From Tyto alba (taxonomy: Eukaryota > Chordata > Aves > Strigiformes > Tytonidae): a stretch of 64,000 bases of DNA. Shown here piece after piece: positions 13,401 to 27,749 of the stretch. A program made the position numbers and the translations under genes. Location of the stretch: the NCBI RefSeq assembly GCF_018691265.1, contig NW_024881283.1:11311374-11375373 (forward strand), given 5' to 3'. The notes under the pieces are model-generated. The model made no database searches. It was not told where the DNA came from and saw only the letters and a program-made list of their open reading frames with translations. Position 1 is the first letter of the stretch. Each line of letters begins with the position of its first letter.

Positions 13401-16400
13401 CTGAGAGGGACTGCATGCTCCCTCATTATAATTTTACAGCTTTTTTTTTGCCTCTTTTTTTTTTTTTTTTTTTCATTTGTTCTTTTGTATTCCTTTTCCT
13501 TCCTCCAAATGCCTGGTGCATTTCAGTGAGAGTACTTATTGCTACCACCAGGACAGAAGCCATATGCTCATGTTTAATAACCTTCTGGTGTGAGGTAGTC
13601 ATAAAACTTAAGATAAGGCAAAGTATTATGCAGAAGAATAAGATACAGTCTTCTATCACATCCTAAGAGACATAGATGTCCTCCTTCCAACCAACAGAGG
13701 TTACAAAGGTAAAAATATTTTACACATTTCTCTTCCATTAATGCTATTATGCAGAATTAAAAATAAAGCAAACAAACAAACAAAAAAAAGATGACTCGCT
13801 TATTTAGCTCCACACTAGCAGCTAAGATTAAAAAAGATTTTTTTTTATCACCCTACCTATATTCTTATGCACTGTTGAGAAGGCCAACTCCTTTAGATTT
13901 TCATGAATGATACCTAAAAGAAAATGTAGTTACATCTTACACACAGAGCAGTACTAACTTGCCATTTACTAATCATCTGGCAACATTCAATTAAAAAAAT
14001 ATACCAGATAAACTTGCTACCGGACTTAAAATTTTTCATGCTATTATGCCACTCCAATAAAATGCTCCACTTTGTTGGGACATACCCAGATTACATGCAG
14101 TGTCATGCAGTGTTGCTACTACTCTTTCTTGTTCATTCTTCGTGTAGCTAGAAATTTTTTGTTACATTTATGTCCTTTACATAAGGCCTAGATCTACCTG
14201 AGTGCTAGCAAACTTCATCATTACTTTTCTAGAGGGGAGGCATGATGGTAAAAAATTAAAGATATAAAATAGGCACATACAGTTTTGCTTTACTGAATCC
14301 CCAAAAGACACAGGGAAATGCAGAAGTGATTCCAGATCAGATAGAAAATGGATAACATGACTACTCTATCATGTCAGGAGCGTTGAAGTTGCTTTACGGA
14401 TATTCTATCTATGTGTTTAAAACTAAACAGAAAGAAGAGCTACAAACAATCCACTACAGACCTGTGAGCTTCTATATACACACCTTATTATGATGGTGTC
14501 AGATACTAAAAAAGAAATCCACTGAGAGTAAGAGATGGGAACTTCAATAAAATTGCAATAATCATTTCCTGTTCTATCAAGAGGTACACACCAGTAGCTT
14601 CTGTAAAGGATTAGAATAACCCGAATACCAAACTGACCAACTGACTGCAAAGACCCATAAGGCACACACATTCTGATCCACCACAGAGTCAAACATTCAT
14701 GCAAAGTACCCCACTAATGTGAAAAAAAGTCAGTGAAGCTCTCCAAGTTCACCTCCATTTTTTATTTTATAACACAATTTTCTGAAAATAAAGTTTTTCA
14801 GAATGATACACGTGGAACATTCACATACAGTGCCTGTCTTTGATCATTCTTCTCTCTTTTTTATGTTTGATTTTATTTTTTTGTGTCCTTTGTGGCAATT
14901 AGACAATAGGAAGGTAAAAAACACTCAACTCCCTTACAATAATGGCAAGTGCTGCAAGCCTTTTCTTTGATTTGCCAGTTAAGCAGGAAAAAAAATTCAA
15001 GGAGGGCACACATTATGATTTGCATATTCTTTCACACACAGACCCCATCAGCACCTATATTGGAACAAATATTTAAAAAAAAAATGAGAGGAGACTTAAA
15101 AATAAAAAAAGCTTAAGCTAGCAATGACCTCAAACGAGCAGTATTTTTGTGTAATCAGAGAACAGCAGCACTACGGAAACACTGAATATGACAGCACAAG
15201 CTCACATCTCCCCTAATTCTTCGTAATTGGAAACCTCAGGTGTTTCAATCATGCATCTTTCCTTGGGACACAGATACCTTCAAATCAATCAAGCTTACTT
15301 AAGCCCACTTTTAACTGAATAGTTCAGATGGATCTTAGCACGTTTCAAGTACAGGAATATCTTCTCCACTTCTTTAACATATACTGCAACTCAATTCTGC
15401 TGTCACAATTTTAGCAGCATCCAAGTGAACTAGTTTAAAGATAGCTCAGGTGTAACTACGTAAGCTACAGTCACAGAAGCCATCAAACTGTAGATAAACC
15501 TGTTCCCATGACACTTCCCTTTTTTCTTCACTTAGATATCAAGCATATTTTCACACTAGCAGCACATAGCAGTGGACTAAAGGGAGTAAGCTTCACAGAT
15601 AGAAAATGTAAGAAAGCAAAATCAAATGTGTGTGGGGAAAAAGCCTTGAAATGAGGCTGTGAAAAAGTCAGTCAATGCAGAGTGTGCCTATCCATAACAC
15701 TAACAGTGTTATGACATTGGTATTTTCAGTGTGACTTCTGTCATATTATCTATATACCATTAAAAGGAAGAAACATAGGAAAAACATTTGCTGAAAAACA
15801 TGTGATCAGTTTGGTTAGTCGTCCTTCCATCCCACTTCTGTGAGGGCATGTTGGTTTGCAAGGTGCACAGCTGGACCATGAAATAAAAATAGAAAGAATT
15901 CAAGGCAAAAGAAAAAACAAATATTATTGAACTTTTGGCTGAAAGACTGCTGCAGACATTGAAGTGAAAAATCACCTTTCTGTTGTCTTGAAAACAGGTT
16001 TTCCAAAAATGAGAACTCCCCCAACAAATCTTCCTATGGTTTACTTTTGACAGATTTCATGGATCCTACTCTCTCTTCAAAAATGACCACTTTCACTGCC
16101 ACTACTCCTGGTGATGCATCATTTTCATGCAAACATAGCTGCACAATGAATAAACCTTAATCTTTCTGCTGCTCCTTGAGTTTTCTGATTTTTTTTTATA
16201 ACAAATAGTTCAGGTGACCATACATTTCTGAAAGTTGAAACAAATGCAGGCTTTGAAGCTTTTTAAGAATATTACCAAGTCATCTGCTCGGTTGGAAATA
16301 TATTTAAATTAGGTAGTCTTGAAAATTCTATTTAAAAAAATAATAAAGTAAAAGTAAACCTTATGATGAGTTTTTCTTAACCTCAAAAGCCTCTTATTTG

Positions 16401-19400
16401 GCTTTTGATTTTTTTTTCACTGAATTCACCATTTATCCTCATCCGACAACTTGAGAAGCTATGTGACCTAATTGCACTGGATTTCCTCTATATTTAACTT
16501 TTTGTCCCTAAGAGAGTTCTGGTGTGCAATTCTGTGTACAATTACAGCTAAGTTATTCACTAATAGATTCATGTATTCTTTAAGACAAATGTGCTGTGAG
16601 CCATTGCAGGCTAAACTAAGTTGACAGACTATTAAAGCGCAGTGAAATTGTGATATTATCACAAGTGCATGTGACGGATACCAATTACTTTGCTCTTTTT
16701 CATAAAAAGTCTGTATGACATAAGACTTACTATGAATAACTGGTAAGATCACTGAATACTTTACATCATGATTTTCAAACATGATTCATCCTTAATCGTG
16801 GAGTAAGCATAACTGCTTATTTATCACATTATGACCTGTTGTATGCAAGAGAAGCAGATTAAGCAACTCATCTCCTAACCAAAGTTACCATCAGACTGGG
16901 CTAATTGTCACTTATGGAAACTGGCATCTTTCTTCATGACAGCAGAAGGATGATTGATAATCTTAACATCTCCAGTTTAGAAGCATTAGCTTATTAGACC
17001 AGAGAGTCTTTTCCAGAAAGCAATTATTTTTATCAATGCTGAATCATGTAAGTTATCAACCCTTAACAATTGCCTTCAAAAACAATTAACAGTTGTTTCT
17101 AAACACCCTTAGACTGGTACTGCAGTCAAAAGGAAGGCACTGCTTGTTCAGTGTGTCACTTACTGAGAAAACTCCATTTTCAGTAGTTCAGAAGCAGGAA
17201 AAAAAAATAAATGTAAAGACATTGAGAAACAAAGGAAACACTGTAAAAATTAAATGCCTTCATCACAATGCAGAAAACTTCTGCCTCTCTATACTTAAAC
17301 ACAGCAAATATCAAGATCATGTTCTAGGTTGATTTACTTACGAATAAAGATAAATGTCAACTGAATAGCAAACATTGGACTTACTCCTTCCTGCGTTAAG
17401 CAGCCATATCTAACAAAATAAAGGAAGGACTTCAAGAAACAAAAGTTTTGATTTTATTACCAATGAAGAACTGAAAGCCTCAGGAAGTTTTCACTGCACA
17501 CCACTGATGAGTGATTCCTGAAGATCTGGTTTTATTAAGCTGTAGCTTGGCAATTATCGTATGATTTACATGAAGTTATAAAGCCCCAAACATGGTTTAA
17601 TGACTTTGGTATTCAAAAAATGCATTGGAATAAGAATGCATAAATTCGGTCATCCTACGTGTCCCATAGATTTAGATTTGTGACTCGCTACTTGGAATCT
17701 CAGCCATAAGGTACACGTGTAATTGCAAGAGGGCCCTGGCGCACACCTTACAATGCATACATGAAAAAACAAACAAATCACAGTTCTACCAAATGACATA
17801 AATATACGATTATCCAATAAAGCAAAGGTTTGAGCAATGAGTGTGGCATGACACTCAGCTATACACATTGTCCCCCTATAAATGCATATAAAACAAATGC
17901 TGATTTCCCATGCAGAGTCACAAGCAATCATTAATATCCATAAAGCACTTCTTATGCTTTAAAAATTATTAAACTGTGAAAACAGACATATGACACATGA
18001 TCAGTGTTTCATTTGGGGGTTTTCAGGGGTTTCCTCCAGTGGGTTGTTTTTTAATTTTAATTTTTTTAAAACAATACTTACAAAATAAACAGATTTTTGT
18101 ATTGCTGGCTTTCCTTCATGTAAAGTGTATGACATGCTTATTCATCTTAAAAATTAATTCACAATAGTCCGTTTAAAGACAATCCTCTACACAAGTTTCT
18201 TCTAAAAATGTAGTTTATCTAAACACAAATTTGCAAGATGAAGCCAGAAATTTTTGTGGGGAAAAAAAAAAAACACCACACACACTCAGAACCCCTTCTT
18301 CTATGTTCTGTCCTCTAACACATTAGAAATACTGCAACAACATTCCCTCAGTATCTTTAATATACTCCCCACACATTTGTGGCTATAGTCAAAATACTTA
18401 AAGAAGTTTTTAAGATAAATTAAATAAAATTCCTACAGAATTAAGTAGAGGGGAAAATGCTACTACAGCTGTGCCTGTCAGAACCATGAGAGAATTTTTC
18501 TTCCCATAATATATTACCAGGTTTTTGATACAATTAAAAATGTATTATGAAATATTTTCAGTTCTCTGAAAAAAGTTAGTACTTATTCTCCTCTTGCCCA
18601 GTAGCAGAAGACGTATCAGCTCACAGTTGTTCACAGCAGGTTTTCAATGATGTAGTCACCTATCAACATTTTTGCTCATAAACACTTAAGTACATTGCAA
18701 ATATGCAAACATGTAAAGACCGTAACTATTTAAATAAACTTTCTCCCTTACAGCCTTACTAGACTCCTTTTGTGTAATAGATTCTTTAAGAGAGAACAAG
18801 ACAGCCATCTAGAGGGCAAGAAACTATCTTCAGATCCTAAGGGAACATTAAATGACCAATTCACTCACTGTTATCTGGAAAAAAAAAAAAAAAGGCCAAA
18901 TAAATACGAATCTAAGTGAAAAGGATCCGCATTACTGTTAACCACCAGGGAGCTTATTTTTACCTGGTATTTCAACTTAACTCAGTTAATCGATAACCCT
19001 GAACCCCAACGCGACAGTTTCCTCCTTTTAGGATGATAACTTACGCAGAAAGTACATACTTTTGTAAAAGCAAACTGTTTTTCACTATATGACACATATG
19101 TGTAGAAAATTAAAAGCCCTGATCCATAATTAGGGATAAAGATGTCAATTCTGTCTAGCTTCTTAACTGTACTACTGTACTCAGCATTTCCTTCTCCCAT
19201 ACTGACTGGCTCTGGTGCAGAACAAAACAGCACAAAAAGGTAGCTAAACTAGCAGTGAGCTTCCTTACTACAGTATCGTTAAACAGCATTTATGGCCATG
19301 ACACCCATAGCAGTTCATAACTGATAAGTTGTAAACCTTCACAGTAAGTCATAGAAGTGGGAGTTCCAATTGGAGCATCTTTTTACGTATTTATTTCTTG

Positions 19401-20695
19401 GTACATCAGCGAATTCCATAAATTTGGGGATCACAGCCCAGTTGAAAAGGATTCTGGATAATTCTTACTGCTTACTCTGATCAATTCCTAGCAGTGGGAA
19501 AGCTTAATGCAGTTCTATTAGCATAGCTGTTTCGGAACAGATGTTATAGATGAAGAAAAATGCGCAGAAGAACCAAATTACCATTTGAAGAAAGTGCAGG
19601 GGAACATCCTTCTCGAGTTTTGATTCAGACCGGGCAGAGGAAAAATTGTGGAGTGAAATAAATAATCAATCAGCAATGCTTTTCTCTCCCTCTGGACTGA
19701 TTTCTTTTTTGTTGGTCTCATTTTCTACCCTACCAGAGATCTTATTGTTCTTAACGTAGCAAGCTCACTGGGACCACTGCAGGCCATCTCAAACCTATCA
19801 CAGGTATCTGGAATACTTCTCATTGTATAAGGACAAATGCATACAAAATTCTCTCACATCTCTTGCCACTTCCACAATATGGAGTAAGGGTCTTGATTTG
19901 TCACTCAGGAATTGGTAGGGTGCATATGGTGTGAAGAAACATTTCATTCTACTGTATACTGATTTAGGAGAAAGTCTACAGAAGACTGTTCACACTGAGT
20001 ACCTCATCCCCTAGATTTCTAGATAAGCCTGAGACACTTCACACCTTCCCTTTGTTTCACATCCGACATGAAGTGCAGATGACCCACTTTACCAACACCA
20101 GCAAGAAATATTTCTATTAAATCCAAAAGTGTTCTTTAAAGATTCTTCACACAGGTCTTCTAACGACCTCTTTGCTAGTTTTTTGGTGGATTCAACCTGC
20201 TTTTAGATCATTAGTATAGCTATAAAAAGCAAAACACCTCCTCTTAAACCCATTATAATGAAAGCTTTAGATTTTATTATTCATTTCTAATGTGAAGAAG
20301 TTAAGCTCCCTTAGAAACAATAAAAGGCAGGTTTTTCATCTAGCAGCTAATGGAAGGTTGCTACAGTCATGCCTTCAGCAGTCAGATAAAGGGTATACCC
20401 TGTACTTCGATGACAAGAGAAATACAGATGTTGCCCATTATTACTTTTTAAAAAATTATTTCACTTTAAACAGGACTATTTTAGGGGTTCTTCCATTTTT
20501 TAGTTTTTGGTGGAGTTTTTTTTCCAAAACACTGTCTTAAGATAAATATCTGTTTAACATTTAGATCATCCCACACAAAACTAACATTTCTGTTCATCAC
20601 TCTGTAGTTCAAAATGGTAATATAACCCCTGCTCTATACAGTGTCATTTTCCAAAAGCCATTAACATCTGTATTTGTATCAAAGACCATCAAGGT
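13401..20695. other. AT-rich intergenic DNA, no gene seen
   Basis: No exon, RNA gene or named mobile element could be supported. The longest open frame (16468-16782 minus, 104 codons) lacks family resemblance. Poly(T) occurs at about 13441-13473, with poly(A) tracts scattered elsewhere. Confidence 0.6.
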
Positions 20696-20727
<32 letters not shown>

Positions 20728-20728
20728 C

Positions 20729-20761
<33 letters not shown>

Positions 20762-20785
20762 TATATACACACATATAAACAAAAA
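20696..20785. repeat. Compound TA / CA microsatellite
   Basis: A run of alternating TA, interrupted by CA steps, passes into a (AC)n tract and back to ATATACACAC. The purine-pyrimidine alternation is uninterrupted for tens of bases. Such tracts are length-polymorphic. Confidence 0.9.
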
Positions 20786-21189
20786 ACAACCAAAACCAAG
20801 ACAAACAAACAAAACATCAAAAGAGGGGGGCCAGAGGGGAGGCAAGACTGCAAATCAGATCACCTCCCAGGTCAAAAACTGCCTGGCCTAGCACCTGGTT
20901 GATCTTCAACTGATATTTCAGAACCTGAGTGACTAACAGCTCAGAAGATGGCTCTGAACAGTAAGTGCTATCAGCCTGGAAGCATCTTTTTTCCCTAGTG
21001 AGTTCCAGCTAACACGTATGTAACATGTGAGAAAAGCTAGAATTCAGACACTGGGGATTGGAAGTGTAACACATGGAGGCTCGCAACATCTTTGAGAAGT
21101 GAATGTGCTTATGGGGAAGTGAGATTTTTCCTGGCTTTCAATGGTAATCAGAATCATCAGTCTCTCAAAACAGTTATAATTATATAGGC

Positions 21190-22259
21190 TGTTGTGGTTT
21201 GAGCCTGGTCGGCAGCCAACCACCATGCAGCCACTCTCTCTCCATTCTCTTCTGGCAATAAGGAGGGACAGAGAGCCAGGCTTGGGGTTTAAGATAGGAC
21301 TGGGATGGGGAAAAAAATCCCCCTTTATGGGCATGAGCAACAGGCAGACACGTTAGGGGAAGAAAAAAAAGAACATATATTTATTACAGACACTAACAAC
21401 ACATAGCGGGACAGTGAGAAGCATTGCCACATCTTGAGAACACCTTCCCCCCCACCCCTCCCTTCTTCCCGGGCTCAGCTCTGCTCCCGATATCTCTACC
21501 TCCTCCCCACAGCGGCGCAGGGGCAGGGAATGGGGGGTGCAGGCAGCGCTGCCACTTCCTTCATTTTCGGTGAGGGGAGTGTCTGGAACTCGTTCCTCCT
21601 GCTCCATCGTGGTCCCCCTCTCACAGGAGACAGTCCTCCACAAACTTTCTCCGACATGAATTCCTCCCACGGGCCGCAGCGTTCCCCACACTGCTCCGTC
21701 ATGGGTCACTAACTTCCTCCGACTGGATTCCCTCCCACGGCTGCAGCCCTTCCCGAGCTGCTCCGGCGTGGCACTCCCCCGCATGCTGCAATCCTCCCAG
21801 CACTGAATTACAGCAACAGGGCTACCTTTTCCCATGAGACCCCGGCCCTCTTCTGGCACAGAACCTTGATCATCCAGACGGAAACCACAGGACATAAATC
21901 AATGTCTGCTCCACCGTAGATCTCTATGGGTGGCAGGGGGGGCCGCCCTGCCGTCTCCCCACAGGATACAGGGGGGTCTCTGCTCCGGCACACCTCCCCC
22001 CTCCTTTCTTCCTCCGTTCCTCCACTGACCTTGGTGTTCATGCAGCTGCAGCAACTCCTCCTCACCAGTCCCCCTGCCCGTCACCACGTCCCTTCTTAAA
22101 TACGTTATCACAGAGGCGCAGCCGATTGGCTCAATTTCCCAAACAGAAGTGGAGCTGACGTGGAGCTGGGGGAGCTTCGAGAAGCTTCTCACAGGGGGCT
22201 GCCCCGATAGCCCCCTCCCCTGCCACCAAAAATCTCCACCACTCACTCAACCCAGGACA
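21190..22259 (-). mobile_element. Solo long LTR of a common avian endogenous retrovirus
   Basis: The segment begins TGTTGTGGTTTGAGCC and ends with a terminal ACA, so it has the TG...CA ends of an LTR. It is GC-rich in a strongly AT-rich setting. It carries hallmarks I recognise from an abundant avian LTR family: the TGTGGTTTGAGCCTGG end, the repeated 'cccacGCTGGAGCAG'-like ~50-bp internal units (21590-21800, minus strand), CACTGACCTTGGTG (near 22024), and a TTCTTAAATACGTTATCACAG box (near 22094). On the minus strand that box gives a TATTTAAG promoter element. AATAAA on the minus strand lies at about 21379. Flanking pentamers TAGGC (21185-21189) and TAAGC (22260-22264) look like a target duplication with one mismatch, which fits an ERVL-type insertion. 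No internal retroviral genes are present, so it is a solo LTR. Open frames inside it (for example 21353-21895 minus) belong to the LTR and are not genes. Confidence 0.82.
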
Positions 22260-22264
22260 TAAGC

Positions 22265-25200
22265 TTATAAATGCCAATATTTGCTCTTTGCTTTTCTCTT
22301 ACAGACTTCAGATAAAGAATAAGCATTTAGTAGCCTGAAAGATGTTGAGTGAGGGAGAGAAGAGGAGACAGGGGGATGGACACAACAACAACAATGAAAA
22401 CTCTACTGCAAAAATCAAAGTCAGAAGTCAGATTTGGACAGACTGGAATAGTTTATCCTCTCAAGGTAGGAAAGAGAGCAGAGCATTAAAGAATCATCAG
22501 CTGCCTAATTTACATATTTGCCACGTTTTAATCAAAGAAAGTCCTACCTTAGGGTTGCAACAGACTTCAGAGGAAGAGTTAATTCACCTCCAGATGATTC
22601 CATTGTGAAAGCAAAGTGTGTAATTTTAGACATTTGTAGTTGCAAGAAATAAATATGAAAACCCTGTTAAAAAGACTGTATGACTTCTACGTCTAAGTAA
22701 AAAAAAAAAAAATTCTCTCATGATGCTGAGCTCTATTCCTGCATTTGGAATATTGTCTATTTTGCCATGAAAATAAAACAGTTTTCAGAAAAGTCACAAT
22801 TCAGATTCTTTAGTCTGGATCTTGCAAACACTCCTCTCTTCAAATGCCTCAGCTGTAACCTTCAGCATTTTTCTAACCTCCTGTTTAAACCCAGATTCAT
22901 TTTAATTGATCCTTTTCCTTTCAAATGATCCCCAACTGCTTTTTTTCGCTTGCCTCACCTGGTGTCTGAGAGGTAAATCAGGATGATTCGTTCTAAATTA
23001 CGTAGCTGACTGCTGAAAAAAGTGATATTATCTAAGGTAAAAAAACAAGAATGGAAATTAGAGTCCTCTAACATAACACACGAATAAATGACAGAAAGGA
23101 AGAGGGCAGTCAGAGCAGTCTTTGTCCTGCATCTAGTCCATGAGGCTAGCAAACATGGTCGTATGCCCTACTACCAAGGAAAAATCAGTTGCTCACAAAC
23201 CCAATTAGCAAGCCCCATTTTATAACATACCCAGTAGGACTCACTGACTGCAGCCTCAGTAATCTGAAGAACATGACCAACCATCGTACCTTCACCATCA
23301 GCAAAGGAGAGAAAGCAGCTAACCAGTCTGTCTGAGGTTTCATCAGCCCTGAACCTGTTTTCGCTGTAACAAACTACAAAAACCCTTACAGATTTGGTGT
23401 AGCTTTGCTTGGACCAATTTATTAATAGCAGCTGTGAATGTCCTTCTATAGAATGCTGTGTTTATGCTATAAAAATGTCTTAGCTAAGCAAACAGCAACA
23501 AAAAAGACAGAAAATGTGCTCACATATAGTAGGCACTATTATAATCCAAGCTAGAACTTTTGAAGACACTGATCTCTTAAAAGAGTAGAAAGGAAAAAAA
23601 CCTGCCTGCCAGTAGAAAGCCAGAGAGCTCACACAGAGTGCCACGCCAATCATTTGTTCCCCTCAAGCAAGAGGTGGGTAACAAGCTACAGCTGTGTGCG
23701 CTTGGTATAGAATTTAAGCCTAGGTCACCAGACAAGGAAGTAAAGACCTTTCCCAACTTACCAGCTGGCATGCTTTCTACCCAGTGTTGCGTTCTAGAAT
23801 TTTTCTGTATTTTGGTGAGTATTGTTGTTGTACGCATTTGTTGTATTTTCACCTACAACACGGAACAACAGTTTCGTTTTAAAAAGCCTGCTTCTAAGTT
23901 ACTCAAATCAAATTTGTCATTCCCAAAGCCCCTATAAAAATGTTTTCAGGATACCTCTTCGACTTGATGAAGAAATTATATAACAATTGTAACTGTAAAA
24001 CATTAACCAGGTTCCGGAGATGCCGACTGAATTATTTTAAAGTCAAATCTTTCTGTGCTTGCGCTGAGCGCAATTACAGAGAAAGGCTGCTGTGGCACAA
24101 GCCTAGTGACTATGCTACTTTTACTAGTTGACATTAAGTATCCTACTCGGTAATTGCTTTTGATTGTATAGTATGTTACCCAGTCATTCAAAGAGATTAC
24201 AATCGGTGTATGCACAGAGGCTGAGAATAATGAGCAATCTATTTGTCACCTGGGACGATACTGGGAATTTGTCAGCGTTAACGACATTATCAGATATAAA
24301 ATGTTCTATTATTTCAGTGACAAGTTCTATAAATAGAAATACAATTTGTTTAAAGGGCAGAGCTAGCATTGTCAAACAGCAAGCACTCAGTACCTTCTGT
24401 GTAGTTCAGGTTTTAAGAAACATATACCAGACTGATGAGGAGGAAAAGAATCTGAAATATGGTCTGTTTTTTCCTCCATTATATGGAACTTTTACAGTAG
24501 GAGTGGGGAGGAGGAGCAGGTTAAGATCCTCAGCTGTTCTCAGTTAACACTGAAGACAAGTGAAGAGTAACTACAAAAGGGTGTGCAAGTAATTCAATAA
24601 CTGCAGAAGTAATCCCAATCCAGGCACACAGTGTCAAATGCTCTCATGACACATGGAAGTCCACCCTAATATTTACACCTATAAATGCTTCATGATGGTA
24701 TACATTCAAGAATAACCCAGAGGAAAATGTTTTCTAAATGATGCACAGAAATCTTTAGCCCAGCAAACAGTCAACATTCATGCCGCGCAAAGGACTTAGG
24801 TGTTGTGGGTATTTGTTCATTAAAGTGAAGGAAGGATGTGCTTTGCAACTTGCATTATTCACTAAATATTTAGGGATTTGCCTGGGGACTTTCTGGATTT
24901 TGGGTGTTTGTTTTTTGTTGGTGTTTTGGGTTTGGAGGTTTTGTTTGTTTGTTTATTTGATACAGACCACATTTTCTTTCTGGGTTCAATGCTGTCACAG
25001 CGATGAAAAATAAAACAGTTATACCTTTACTTTTCTAAAATACCATAAAAACTGTTGCCAGGCAGGACACTATCAATGTTATTGATTGAATCTATGTCAC
25101 ACTGCTTGAAACTAGAAAAGATAAAAAAAAAAAAAAAAAAGAAGAAATTAGTAAAGTAGCTAAAAATGCAAAAATGCTGTCATGCTTTTTGTTGTATATG

Positions 25201-26509
25201 AATTGCATAGATGTGGAGATACCGTAAGTGCCTGACATAATGAGTCATGACTGGAGCTGGAAAACTTATTTGCCCTTAAGTGACACAAAACCAGGGCATT
25301 AACATCAAAGCAACCTACATACAATATAAGATATATTGCTTCACTTCATAGCAGGTTTTTAACCTCAACTGTTAAATGATGGAATATTGATCTATTGCTC
25401 TGTGAAATCATGAAACTTGAATTTTTAAAAAGAACATCTTATTTTATGTTTCAGTGACATTTTTTTTCATGCTGAACATATATTGTTATAAATTCTTCAA
25501 CTAATATTTCACCCCAAACACAACCATCTGAAAGGTGAATCACAGAAACAAAACAAAAGCTGATTAAGTCAAAAAAAAAATATAGCTTTCAAAACAACTA
25601 TCAGAGCAGAGTGTGAATGAGGAAAATATCCAAATTGTAAAGGAGCAACTTTGACTTCTATTTAGAACCATAAAAAATGCTTGTATTTAAAACAAACTCA
25701 CTCTTCTACTCAAAAAACAATCTACTTCCTGACTAAAACTGGGAACTTACAACTTTAAATAAAATCATACAAAGACTATGCAATCTTCCCTGTGATATGG
25801 CTTTCCCTTTTTTTACCAGTTTTACAAGGTCTGTATTTTTATAATGATGCCATCAATAAAGCTGTGCACCTGCAGATACACAAGCACACCCTAGCACCAA
25901 CTTTACATGGATTTCAGAGCATACCCAGAAAACAAGCTAGGGTTGATTAAAAATGAAGAAATTGGTATTTCTTTCATTCTCATGCTTAAGGGATACCTGT
26001 CACACATTAAGACCAAAGTGGGCAGCAACATACAGCTTTGAAGCTCAGATACAGTGAAGAATGACAAGTAATTCTTAAACCCAGACAAAAATACAGCTAG
26101 TATAGCCATATATTAAGAAAAGCTTGGCAGATTTGCTTGGTTCTCAGTAAACTTAGGCAATCTAAGATACATAATTTATTTTGCCTTTAATTTTAAAATG
26201 TTACATACACTTTATTTTGCCTTTACTGCTTGGTCCTGAGCAGTGTTTACATCAATATAAAGCTTTATTCCTAATCAAGCATTTGCTTACTCACATTCCC
26301 TTTGGGAATAATAGCAAAGCACTTACAGATAGGGGGAAAAAAGCATTTTTCTCACTATTTTTAAGTACATTGCACACTACAGACCACACATCCATACCTG
26401 GTAGTCCTACCACCTATCCCTCTTCAGTGATTTTGTATTTTGAATCGCATATATACTGCAAACTAGAAAATGTATTCTTCAGCTAGCAGAGTTAAAAATA
26501 TTTTGCAGC
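22265..26509. other. Intergenic DNA, no gene seen
   Basis: No supported exon. Segment 23940-24420 is of higher complexity, with balanced composition and few homopolymers, and is a weak candidate for a conserved non-coding element. The rest is AT-rich with poly(A) tracts, for example at 25120-25140. Confidence 0.5.
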
Positions 26510-26815
26510 ATCGCAGAGCTGCTGGATGGAAGGAGACCCTGAACATCATCATGCCCAACCATCCTCTCAAATCTATCACCAACACTAGACCAGGTCAACC
26601 CTAGCTTTCTTAGCTGAAGCTTGAAAACATTCGAGGATGGAGACCTGTAACTCTGTGGGTAACCTGTTCCAAGTACCTTCTCAGCAAAGACATTTTTTCC
26701 TTAGTATCTAATCTGAACTGCCCACATTGCAACTTGTCTCTTTCCCTCATCATATCATCAGCCACTATCAAGAATAGCTCAGCTCTGTCATCTCTGTACC
26801 TCGTCTTTGACAGCC
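26510..26815 (-). mobile_element. CR1 LINE 3'-end fragment
   Basis: Read on the minus strand this matches the 3' part of avian CR1. The plus strand shows the reverse-complement landmarks in order: 'actagaccaggt', 'gaaaacattcgaggatgga', 'ctctgtgggtaacctgttcca', then 'cttagtatctaatctgaact'. These correspond to the CR1 segments around the terminal hairpin and 3' end. The copy is well diverged and 5'-truncated, as is usual for CR1, and keeps no coding capacity. The open frame over it on the minus strand is chance. Confidence 0.82.
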
Positions 26816-27749
26816 CATTTACACATACATGGTGTGAAGAAACATTCAAGTTAAAAAGGATATCACGTAGTTGCAAAAAACCGAGATGAACAGTCACACT
26901 GAAAAAAGGAAATATAATACTAGTTCTAACCACGGAAAAATACTCTGTTCATAACACTATGGAAAAAATCCTAACATGATGGATCTCGGGCAAAAAACAT
27001 TTATCCAGACTATGTAAGGGAATTTTACAAAAATAACCTGACTCAAAAAACCACTCTGGCATTCAAAAAAGGTACCTCTGCAACCCCTTTTTAAATGATG
27101 CTTCTGTCCTGCTACCCATTTCCAACTCTCCGAGTAGAAACCAGTGCTGAGAAGGCAAAGTGGGAAAAGGAACGGAAGGGAGAAGATGGCCCTATGCACG
27201 GCGGTAGGAGTCAGTGGAAATAGTAAAGCAAGAAAAAATAAAACGCTTTACCTGGGATAGAGCCACAACATTTGACAAAACAGAAAAGTTTAGAGAAGAC
27301 AGTTTTCCTCATCTGCGCTGTTCTAAACGTTAACCTCAATCTTCAAGGGAAGATTACAAACACCTCTGAATTTCTCCTGCTGCGCAGCAGCAAGTGGATG
27401 TATGTTTGTCTCAAGTAAGACCTACTTGAGGCAGAAAGCGAAATAGACGGCTTTGGGAAAGGAAACATTTTGTTTAAATCTTGCAGACATGTTACAAGAG
27501 TGCCATCTACCGCGAGTAGGCAGGTACTAAACGCTAAAAAAAACCCAAACAACAAACAAACAAACAACAACAACAACAACAAAAACCACAACAAACAAAA
27601 AAACCGCTCTTCTGCAATAAAGGAAACAAAACCTTCCGTAAATGAGAAAAGCCTATCCACACATAGGTGTGAGGAGGTACCTACTCAGACTGATCGGCAG
27701 CTCCCACAGCCTGTCACATCCCGTGCTGCGAAAACCAGACAGAACATCT
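26816..27749. other. Intergenic DNA with a low-complexity AAC tract
   Basis: No gene is recognised. A simple AAC/AAAC repeat lies at about 27540-27605, directly before the CpG island. Confidence 0.55.
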
